Assembly: GCF_032854445.1 (NCBI RefSeq)
Contig: NC_088300.1
Coordinates: 22,487,608-22,551,607 of the forward strand
DNA length: 64,000 bases
DNA from: Liolophura sinensis
Taxonomy: Eukaryota > Mollusca > Polyplacophora > Chitonida > Chitonidae
Reading direction: 5' to 3'
Part shown: one piece after another, positions 30,963-42,900 of the stretch
How positions within the stretch are numbered: position 1 is the stretch's first letter
How the letters are laid out: the number at the start of each line of letters is the position of its first letter
Made by a program: the position numbers and the translations under genes
The notes under the pieces: generated by a model
Database searches by the model: none
The model's input: only the letters and a program-made list of their open reading frames with translations
What the model was told of the DNA's origin: nothing

Positions 30963-33900
30963 ATGGCTGCCGGTTCTACGAAGTGTGTGTGGCTTCTTTT
31001 GGTATTTTTATCGGTTACAGAGCGTGTCTATTCTACTGAGCCAGGAAAATGGTCAGAGTCCCTCTCTGTGGTAAGATCTGAACTCGTGGCTAAGGAATTG
31101 ACGGATGCAATAAGATTGTGCAACCACTAGTTGGTAGTAATACACATTTGGATAGCTACTTCCGCTGTTGGTTTCCAACAACAACGCCAGTCTGCAAGCA
31201 CCTCATCACGTTTTGCTTCAGTTGTAATAGTTTGCTGAAGCTTAACTGTGTGAACCTCCTTGGCAGTGTAACAGCAGAGAATGATAGCAGTCACAGTGCT
31301 CTTTAGTTATGCAGGGGACAGAACAACTTGAACTTTGAGTTGGAACTGACACTGACAGGAATCTAAAATGTGTACAGGTATTTCAATTTGCATTTGTGAA
31401 AAATTGGGTGCTGTTTGCTTTTTCCTTTCAGTGTGAAATCTTACGTTAGTTTATTTATGGTTCACTGAGGGAGGAGACCCTTTTCAAATTGTGTGCACTT
31501 GACACGTACATGAATACATAGGGAAGAAATCTTAGATTTTAAAATATATCCCCATATAATATAAACTGCAGATAGATAGTTTGGTGTCCTTGAAATTGAT
31601 TCCGATCATTTAAGGCAGAAGAAAAACGGTAGAATTTTGTGGTTGAATATCAACAAATCTACTCCACTACAATTGAGCCACCCGTGACCTTGTGACATCA
31701 CTGCGGTACGTACCTTTCAGGCATGTGGGGCTTACCTATGGTTACAACACCGACCATGGGTGACAATCACTATGCTTTTACAACTGATTTCAAGGTTTTT
31801 CCATGCCCATTGGAGTGCAGAAACACAATGCAGGATACTGTAAAGCTACATACATGGCTAACAAAAAGCCACATATCGAGGAAATGTGAAACAGATCAAA
31901 TTTCATGAACAGATCTTTGAGATGTGCTATTTCAGCCAGACTTACTGCAAGAAAATGTGGAAGGACAAGGCTTATATCCCAAAATAAAGCCAAGCGAAAT
32001 AGAAGAGAAAGTCAAGATTTTCACACCAGGAATAGGGGCTATTATGGATTCAGGTTCTCAGGAGTTCCGTGTGGGGGCACTCGTGCATATACCGAAAATT
32101 GGGCTTAGAATCCTGGGGGTGATCGGCCTTTGTGTACATAAGAGTTGGGCGAATGGAGCGTGTTCTTAATTTAAAAAAAATCCAAACTACCTTTGCTTAT
32201 GGCTTTTTTTTTTTTATATTTTGTGGCAATATCCATACGTGTCAGTTGTTAATTTTTATCATACTAAGCATTAACCAGCTTACAATACAAGGTTATTGCG
32301 TGTAGGCCTGAAAACAGGTTACCCTGTAACACACAGGCATAGGGCCAAACATGTACCTACCATAGGTTTTTTTTAGCAAATCATTGGTCTGGCACTAAGT
32401 CAAAGTCAAGGAATAAATAAAGTATCTATATAAGCACTATTTATAAAATATAGGCCTTTGTGAAATCCGTTTTTTGATTTTAAATTTTATGTGTAAACAA
32501 ATTTGTTTTTGAGAATAGAGGCAACACCGAAGTGTACAGAGAGATGTAGAGCCTAGGCGATGCTGTGCTCATACTGGCGGTAGTTGATATGCTTGAGCAT
32601 GTTTTCACCACTAATGTGACAAAGTGGCTTTATGAGATTAAACCTAATCATATTAAGAACTCATACGACAACCCCCTACCCGTCTCCACCCACCAGACAT
32701 CTCGAGGCTGGAGTCCTAATCTGGATTTAGTTTTTATCAGTATAATCCTTTTGATTTAAACAATGTACTTCTCCTGGCAAAAAGCACTAATATGTACAGA
32801 GTACAAATCTAGAACACCATATAAAATGATGACTTTCTTCATATTTCATTTGAAACAAAATTCGTCATGCATGCCTTAATTGAAAGCATGCTCCATTCGC
32901 CCAACACTTATGTACACAAAGGCCGGCTAGTATTCTACCCCCAATTTCCGGTGTATTCATGAGCCCTCCTACGCAAAACTCCGGAGAACCTAAATCCATA
33001 ATAGACCTTATACAGATGTTGTTAAGTTACTTGCTGTTTGAAACAGCAGAATGTGATTGTAGGGAGCTGCTACATGTAACTTTGCCCTACAACGTCATTA
33101 GGGTTACAGATCGCTATGCGGCCGTGAGACTCCACATGCCGTACCTACCATAACAGGAACCGAAATAAAATTTAAATTGGTATTTCTGTGAGCTACCATT
33201 CGCTGCCTCCATTCAATAATATAATTAATAAAATTAATTAATATAATTCAAGCTTTATTTATTTTTGCTGGTGATACCTTTTGAAAACATAATAGATTTG
33301 CTTGATTGCTACATTCGCCAGTATTGAGTGACAGACTGGTCTCGACATAGCCACTCACAATCTGCTGACCCGTTTGCATAATTCCTCATGTCAAAGCCGT
33401 ATCGCTCGACTTGGCTATAAAAATTTATATTCTGTGGACTGCAAAAACTGTGTCAAATTCTCCACGGGTCCATGTATGTCAAATTTGTGTCAGACAGAGC
33501 AGACGGTGGCACGTTTGTGTCATTTACCATGTTCGCTATGCTGTACACGCTTTCCAAGGATCTAATGCAACTCTGTTATCTTCAAAAATATTTGATGGAA
33601 AACTGTTTCACTATTTCAGGGTGCTAATTAAGTGGTGTACATGTAGGGGTAATTATAGATGAAGGCGCATTATAGAAATACATAATCCCGGGAGGTCTTC
33701 ATGACTCTATGTCACCCAGCCAGGGCTCCGCAGCCAACAAGATATACTGAACAAAAATATAAATGTAACACTTTTGTTTTTGCAATATTTCACAAGATAA
33801 TGAGATGTAATGATTTTTGTCAGTGGAGAACTGAGGGATGGCCAAGAGCAAAACCCTACACCAGTGTACATTCCAGTCTCCAAAGCTAAAATGTAGAGTG

Positions 33901-36900
33901 TCATCACCAGACGTCATCAAAAATTTGGCACAACCGATAATGGCCTGCATGCCCACTGACCGTGCATAACCACCCCGACCAAGACCATCATATTAGCCTC
34001 CTCCACCTCCGTTACTGCACAGCCTCTGCCACAGCTAATGTAACATTTGGACTCCGTAATAACCGGAATCCTGCTCAAATAGTTCGGGAAGCAAATGCTG
34101 CACCCAATAGTTGTCCCATTTGTGTGGCGCCATGGGGTAACATTTCAGCACGACAGTGTGCGCCCCCATGTTGCTGCTGTATGCAGATTAATTCTATCAG
34201 GCTGAAAATGTTGGAGTGCTCAACTGGCCAGCACATTCACCTGATTTGTTCCCAATTTAATACCTGTGGGATGTCCATGACCTGCGTGTTTGTGACTTCC
34301 AGTTCCAGGTGACATCAACGAGTGGGAAAACATTCCGCAATTCACAATTGACCATCTCATCAGATCTGTAATTTGACGATGTGTAGCACTGCAGCAAGCG
34401 AATGGCAAACATTCTGGGTACTCAAGTGTATGAATTTCCTAAACTGACCCCACCCGTTTCCTAACATGCCTCAGCGCTACCGTCGGGTGTGTGTTTTCCT
34501 CAGTTATGAAAATGTACTTTTAAGAGTCCATTTTATGTTCCCCTGAAATACGGTATTGAAAGGAAATTGATAGCGCGGTTAATTTTATCAAAAAATTGGG
34601 TGTTGGCGTTCATATTTTTGTTCAGTATTGATAGACGGTCAAATGTTAATGTTTTTTTACATGGAACTAGTTAACATACTACTTTTTAAAAAGCAGTTTA
34701 CAAACTAACAGAGCATAAATATTGTGTCTGGGGAACATTTAGTGTTAAAATTAAGTCATTGGGGACCTTCTTTAACAATTGAACATTCGGGATTACAGAC
34801 ATTCGGGCTCTTGCCGGTCGACTCACACAGACAGGTTGGTGAAAATGTTGTCTGAATGACCTGGAAGTTTGTATGAAACGCTGCTTCACGGCAGCCTTAG
34901 TGAAAAAGTACACTTTGTTACTCAGTTGTAAAAACTAGGTTGATGTTTTTGTTAGTCAGTTAACCCCTCCTCTGACGGATGTTCATGGAGAAAAACAGGG
35001 TCATTAATGATTTAATGTCACTGTACCATGTGGACTGCTACCTCAACTTGCAACTTGCAGTTGCATAAGGTACATTTTTATTTGGTAGGTGAAGAGTGAG
35101 ACACGATTTTAGATTAAATCCAGGTCTGATCTGTACGCTGCACACATGTAGCTTATCGTACAAGTGTTTACCGGTAGTACGTCATGAGAGTGGACATATA
35201 TAAACATGAGTATTTTAGCACAAACTAATTTGTCTGATTTGCAGCAGCTGCATTATCTATGGGTAAGGTAAGGAGACATAACATTCAAAATGTATCTCCA
35301 GCTCATGCTGGCTTCCTCTTTCAAAAAAAAAAATAGTGGTGAATGTATATTCAAGTATATGTGTCATCAAATTAGATAGACGGGGGCTTCCGTGGCTCTT
35401 TTGGTTAGCGCTCTAGCGCAGCGTAATGACCGAGGAGCTTCTCAAAAATGCGGTCGCTGGGAGTTCAAGTCTAGCTCACGCTGGCTTCGTCTCGGGGCCA
35501 TACATGAGAAAGTCTGCCATCAACCTGCGTATTGTTGTGGGTCCCCCCCGGGCTCTGCCCAGTTTCCTCCCACCATAATGCTGGCCGCCGTTCTGAAATA
35601 TTCTTGAGTATGACGTAAAACATCAATCAAATAAATAAATCAAAATGTGCCGTCAATGACACATGGTTGGCAGGTTATAGAGACTGGCATCAGACAGAGT
35701 TTTTGACAATATCACAAGACATTTTTGCCTCACAGTGTTAAAGCAGTGACAGTTAATAATAGACAGAATGGCTCAGAGATACATAGGTTTTCTTTAAAAA
35801 TGCCTTCATTCCGCATACTTCATTTATAAGGTATGCATATACTTTGATGAAACGTATTAATTCATACCAGACCTCGTACGCCTTCGGCCTTCAGTTACTC
35901 CAGATTTTACATTCTGATGACAAGTGCAAAATAAAGATTATCTCTGTGTTTTCTAATATTTCAGACTGGAGAAGCATCCTATATTGGTGTGTTCAAAACC
36001 CTGTACAATCAGTCAGAGATTTTTCTTAACAGTGAGTGTTACAGTGTTTTTCTCTTTTCTCTCTTTGTTTTTTTTTCTGCTTCCTTGTTTTGGTACATTT
36101 ACATAACTTACTGTATTTTTTTTTATACAATGTATATGTAAGGCCGGAGGGGTTAGCATGGCAGCACAGTGCAAGGACCCAGGAGCTTCCCACCAACGCA
36201 GTTGCTGGGGGTTAAAGCCCAGCTCATGTTGGTTTCCTCTCTGGTCGTATGTGGGAAGGTCTGTTGAGCAACCTCTGAATGATCCTGGGTTTCCCCCAGG
36301 CGCTGCCCGGTTTCCTCTCACCACAATGCTGGCTGGCGCCATATAAGTGAAATATTCTTGAGTATTGCATAAAACACCAATCAAATAAATAAACAATGTA
36401 CGTGTAGTTTATACTCAGTTTACCTGGTTTTGTTCTATTGATCATAGAAAGGTGTTTTTGAGGTTTTCTGTGGCATGTGCGATAAGTTTCAGCATAAAAA
36501 GTAATATCATATGACTTTTTTTTGGCCTCTATTTATGCAAATACATGCAACTCTTAGGGTATGACTTGAGATTACATTCGATGAGTTATTTATTTATTTG
36601 ATTGGTGTTTTACGCCGTACTCAAGAATATTTCACTTATATGACGACGGCCAGCATTATGGTGGGTGGAAACCGGGCAGAGCCCGGGGGAAACCCATGAC
36701 CATCTACAGGTTGCTGACAAACCTTCCCATGTACCTCAATGAGTTAAGATTATCTCCAAATCACATATCTACCATATCTGATTCTATCATCTATTTGTAC
36801 AAGGGTGTTCAAAGTTGCTTACATTATCATATTTACCATTCAACTTATTTGCATTTTTGCGAGTTGTTTGTTCAAGCATATTCAGAAAGCATTACTCTTT

Positions 36901-39900
36901 GTTAACTGATTAAATTATATTTTTTTTAAAGCCCTGAAACTGGCCAATCCAATAATGTAGTTTTGTCTCCAAAATCAAATTAAAAATGTGCAAGAATTGC
37001 ATTCACGTTGTGAATAAGTTTCTTGTATAAAAAGTTTGAGAAATTAGGGTACTATTCAATATGATTGCCTTTCTGGGGATTATTAAAGTGCTGTGTAAAT
37101 GATCTTGCCATCATGTTATATCAGATGCAGTTGTCTTAGGGCAGCCTGTTGCATCATTTTCGCATTTAGATGTGGAAGGCTGAACTCAGAGAGCTCACAA
37201 ACTTTCATATCATGACAATCTCTATTTATCCCACATGTACATTAGGCAAAATCCTGTGCCTGCATTGGTTGAAATGACTCTATTATTGACTCTATTATTA
37301 AGTTTTTGTCCCACAAGACATGAATTTGTAAGGTGTAGCTTATTATCTCAATTTGAAACATATTTGGCTACTTGCCAGGGGTCCATTTTATGAAGCAGTC
37401 TTAATTTGTGCCTGTTATAACTTTCGCTACAACACATGGAAAACGTGTCATCGCCGGATGAAATTGTGCTTGACCCAATGTTGTGATACCTTTGTAAAAT
37501 ATGCTCAAGTCATTCCAGGTGTTAAAATGAAGTATAATTCTGCAGAATCACCTCTGGATATGGTCTTAGTGAAATACATTCCTTTTGGGCTGCATTGATT
37601 ACACAGGTGTACTGTCACTAACTGTGTAGAGATACATATGGGATCTGTAAGCCTCATATAGGCTAACACAAAATTCTTGCACGTTAAAAAACCTGATTAC
37701 CCCTCCACTGATATTTGCGTTCATTCCACGTTGCATTGCATACTAGATGAGAATTTGGAGTCAGTAAGATTCAGCCCCTGTCTTTTCTTTGCTTGTTGTG
37801 TAACACATTTGATTGCTTGTTTTGTGATGGAGTATCATAGCCTTTGACTTTCACATCTTCACAAACCAAATTTACCTGTGGCAGTAGGAGATTGGAATGC
37901 AAACAGATGGAATTTAAGTTTTTGGAAACGAGGGAGTGGGGTTGGGGGTGACTATCTTGGCTCAGTGCAAGTGTGTAGAATGTGTTAAAGTTTCAAGTTC
38001 TGATTCTAAATTCTTCATCTAGTATGAAATGCAGAGAGCAAGGTATAGTCAGAGTTAGTATACAGATTTAGACATAAATGACAAAATTTGTCAATTTCCT
38101 AATTTCTCTAATTTCCAGTTATTATTATTTATTTATTTATTTGATTGATGTTTTATGCTGTACTCAAGAATATTTCACTTATATGATGGCGGCCAGCAAA
38201 ACGGTGGATGGAAACCGGGCTGGGGGAAACACGGGCTTCCGACGTATGGCCGGAGAGGAAGCAAGCACGAGCTGGACTTGAACTCACAGCAACCGCATTG
38301 GTGAGAGGCTCCTGGGTCATTACGCTGCGCTAGTGCGCTAACCAACAGAGCCACGGAAGCCCCCAGTTATATTAAAAAGCAGTGGTGTTTTAGACTATTG
38401 TATTGTTGTGTACTACTTTTAGAAGCTTGTCTTAAGACTTAGGTGATAGAAATTGATTTTAGTATATTTATTTATATATGTTATGTAAGAATGTATATTT
38501 ATATACACTAAAAAACCAATTAGCCTTCTCAACTGACTTTTTTGGTGAGAATACTCATTTGTTTTTTTATTCTATTATTTCTCCACATCAGAAAAACTCT
38601 ACTTTTTACACCTGCATATATATATATATATATAATTTAATTTTAACCTCCTTTTCTTAATTCTTACAACCTGAAATAAATTCTTACATGGTGTTTGTAT
38701 TTGTGTTTGTTTTAGTCAAATGTAGTGAGGGAATAACATCCAAGCTTACTGTGAAATGGATTTTGAGGTGGAGTCCATGTGCTGATGAGTACTTGGGCAT
38801 AGATAACGGAGAGGCAAGTAAACATAAGAAACTGCCACATATAAAAGGCTATAATATGTCTACAGCCCACAGTATTAAATGTTGTTCTCTGTGTCATTTA
38901 CCTACAATTAAATCCTGTATTATGTAAATTTTTTTGGATGTAATGACATCAAAACTTCAAACACAAAGAGGTGTTTTCTTTATTTATTACCGGTCCCAAT
39001 AGCGCAGTTGATAGAGCGTCTGTTTCGGGAGTGGTAGATCCAGGGTCACTCCTGGTTCAAGTCACACCTAAGATTTTAAAAGATGAAGAGGTGTAACTTC
39101 CTCGCTTGGTGTTCAGCGACTAGTTGACCCGTATCAGTATAATTGCTCGGGTGGGGTAGCTTACTTGCCTTCAGGAAGGCGTCTCAGTGAAGCAGCACTT
39201 AATAAAAGAGCAGTGGAAATTCGTCCTGCAACAAGGAGACACATTACATGCTCTCTAAGGATTCCTTTGTCGTCAAGTGTGACTTGATCAGTACTTGGAA
39301 ATACTGGTACCAGCCATACTGCATGATACTGGTTGTTTGCCCATGATGTCTTTCACTAAAGTTTGTATGTTTTGTTTCCTGTTCAGATAATATAAATCAG
39401 TTACTTGATTTTGTTTTTATTCCTCCAGGATCCTGATGATCGAATGTGGAGGTACTATAATCATCCTAATATCCGTCAGATTAAAGGCTTTGACTATGAC
39501 AAAACTGAGTACATTAGGTCGGAAGAGACGATGGATTGCAGTGAGCACATTGAACTAACGGTCAGTTGGGGTTGTAATTGGGTTTTACCTAGACAGGGCA
39601 AGGGGCCTCCATGGCCCAGTTGGTTAGCACTTCACGTATAAGTGAAATATTCTTGATTACGGTGTAAAACACTAATCAAATAAATAAATACTTAGATTGG
39701 TAGATTCTCATGATTGCACTGTTTGCAGTAAACAATAAACATTCAACATTCTCATGATTGCACTGTTTGTGAGGCCTCAATGACAATAAACATTCAACGA
39801 TGCATGTGTAGCTGTATGTTGATGCATTGATGCAGTAGCCCCTCACCGATGTAGTCGCTATGAGTTCAAGCCCCGCTGATGCTGTCTTCCTGTCAGCTGT

Positions 39901-42900
39901 ATGTGTGAAGGCCTGTCAGCAAAATGTGGATGGTTGTAGGTTTGCCCCAGGCCCTGTCCAATTTTCTCCCACCAGTCGCCAAAGCTTGTGGATACCCTTG
40001 AGCTCTCATAAAGTTCACAGCCATCTTATATAAATGAACCAATGTTTTACATCAAACAACAATTAAGTAAATAATTAGGCTTTGAAAGGTCCATATTACC
40101 TGTTAGTATAAAAAAGCTGATAAGTAACTGAAATTTATAAAATCAAGAAGATTTGGCTGCCTTCAGGACACTGTTTAATGGTTTTACCACATATATATAT
40201 TATTCTTTTGTGCTTCAATTTTAGCTTGCCTGTTCAAAGTGCAGGTGTAGCGTATGTCATACCGTGAGAGTCATAGTCCAGTGACGGAAAGTAATGTTAA
40301 ACAAAATGTCAGGAGGTGTATCTTAAAAAGTACTGCAGTTATTGAGATCAGAGTTTGTGCACATGTAGAGCACTATAACACGAGGGGAGTGTTCGATTGC
40401 TGATTCGGTGTGTACATATTAAATACCGGAAATTACTGAATTATTGACTACTGTTAAAGTGTTATAGTGGAATCTCAAGAAGTACTGCATTTATTATTTA
40501 TTTATTTATTTGATTGGTGTTTTACGCCGTACTCAAGAATATTTCACTTATATGACGGCGGCCAGCATTATGGTGGAAGGAAATCGGGCAGAGCCCGGGG
40601 GAAACCCACGACCATCTACAGGTTGCTGCCAGACCTTCCCAAGTACGGCCGGAGAGGAATCCAGCATGAGCTGGACTTGAACTCACAGCGACCGCTGCAT
40701 TTATTCAGCTTAGGGTTTGCACACACGTTGAACATAGTAACACGAGGGGGATATTCCATCATTTATTCGTTGTGTTCATGTTGAATACCAGTAAATTACC
40801 AAATTCCTGGCATAGTGTATTGTGAATTACAATCAAAGTTAAACAAAATTTTAATGCAGTTTGAAGTTTTACATGCATATAAAGCACAATGACACAAGGG
40901 GGATGGTCCATCACTGATGCTCTGTGTGCATATTAATTACCCTAAATTACCAAATTCATAATTTCAGTTCTTTATGTATTGAGCTGAATTTGCATTCATG
41001 TGTCTCCTACAGCCGAGCTGTTTGATAGCCTTGGTACCATTTATAAGTTTGTGAATTTTCTTCATGTTTGATTTATTTAATGTCTCTGAATTCTCCTCAT
41101 CAAATTGTATGAAAGTCAAGACTTTCCGTGTGTAATAAAATTTTGTATTGTACTAAAGAGCGAGTATTAACTTGTTTGTACAATTTTAATTCAGCTCATG
41201 TTAATTTTTATTTATCTTTCTGTGATATTGTTTATTTTCAGCGGAAAGATGATGTCCAATCAAAGAAAATGTTAAACCCAGTGGTAAGCGCTCCTTTTAG
41301 GAAATTTTCATGGCCTGCTATATATTAGCTTTTTCAGTAAAGCTGCAGGCCAAATCTGAAATGACTTGCTACTTTTGTCACGTGACCTGCTGTCTTATCG
41401 AAATTCATTAATGTCACAGTGATATGCTTACATGTATTATCCTTAAACCCTCATTTGAAGATGCTTGGAGAAGAGCACAAGGTTTTTGGTCATTATCACA
41501 AGATCAGGCCTGTGTAGATCCATAATTAAACACTTAGAATTCACACATAGAAGTTATTTTATTATAGGCTGAAAAGATGAGGATATAGGGTATGGGTTGC
41601 TTTCAAATACAGTTATTATGATCCTGTGGTGAAGCAAAGATCTGAAATAGATTACTTTCACATGAAGGTCTATGTTTTTTGTTTTATTTTATTATCAAAT
41701 CAATTCAAGTACTCTACTTTCTCAATAATTACAGACAGCCGCTGATTGAGACATACTGAGAGTAAGCGTGCAGAACAGAGGAGTCTCTCGCGAGGCACAC
41801 ACAACAGCCGGCATCAAAATGCCAGTCTTTCTCAGCTTATACATGGCAACTCGTGATGTGCATTTTCAGTATACACACTTGGTTAAAAAGTAAAAAAAAA
41901 AACACTCACTCGTACAAATTATGCTATTTGATATTGACAGTAGATGGTTTTGTGGCATTATGTACAGGGAACATTCAACACCCCACACCGCATTAGGCGT
42001 TATATCCATTGGATTGTCTTGAATCTACCGACCTCTTGTCTTCCTCCCCACTCGTGTATGGGGTCCATGCAAGAATAAAACATGGATGATTGCAGTTTAA
42101 TCATTGGATTAACAATGCTGCCTTACATATGTGGATAAAACACCTGTGGCAGTATAGTATGAGTGCCTGACTTGTAGGCAGATTTTCCATTTCTTACTGA
42201 CCACGTGCCTATTTTGGCAGGAACATGATGTACATCAGAAAGTTAGTCTCAGTGAGGAAGGGCAGGAGCAGGAGGCCACAACCATTTTAGATTACTTTGA
42301 AGAAAGATAAGTGCCTTAATTCAAGGCTCTCTGGTTACATTCCAGGTGACCGTGAGAGAATATCAATCTTTGAAGCATACGTATTGCTGCGAAAGGCATC
42401 ACTAATTTGACAGAAAGTACATAAACAAGTTCAAGTGGTTAGATCTGACTGAAAAGATGAAAGGCCTGATTTCCCAGTTCTCCGATGAGAATACAAACCA
42501 TGTAGGTTTCATCTGGCATATGCAGGTGCTTAGACTCGAGCTTTGTCATGTGAAGTACTAAAGAAAAGAGAAGAATTACAAAATTCTCATGTGTATTTAT
42601 CTACTTATCACTCTAAAGGTATGCTCAAAAGTTGAATGATGCACAGTATGACACAGTATCAGTAAATACCTGAACAGGTACCTCAACACCCATCCCTTAG
42701 GAACCTCATTCACTTCATTCTGACTGCAATTAAACTGAAGCATCTGGACAGACTCTTCATCTGAACATTGGTAAAATAAAATATGCAAAGAATATATGGG
42801 TATGTGGATTGGAAAAATCAAAGACTGCATGCAGAACAGTCGCTTCAGGTACTGGCTGTAGAAATTATTACTAGATAACAGACTCACAACAAAAAGCATG

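Noticed and set aside
37353-37598. 81-codon plus-strand frame in TMEM87 intron 2
   Set aside because: Cys-rich by chance; no acceptor in phase with exon 2 and no match to TMEM87 at this position.
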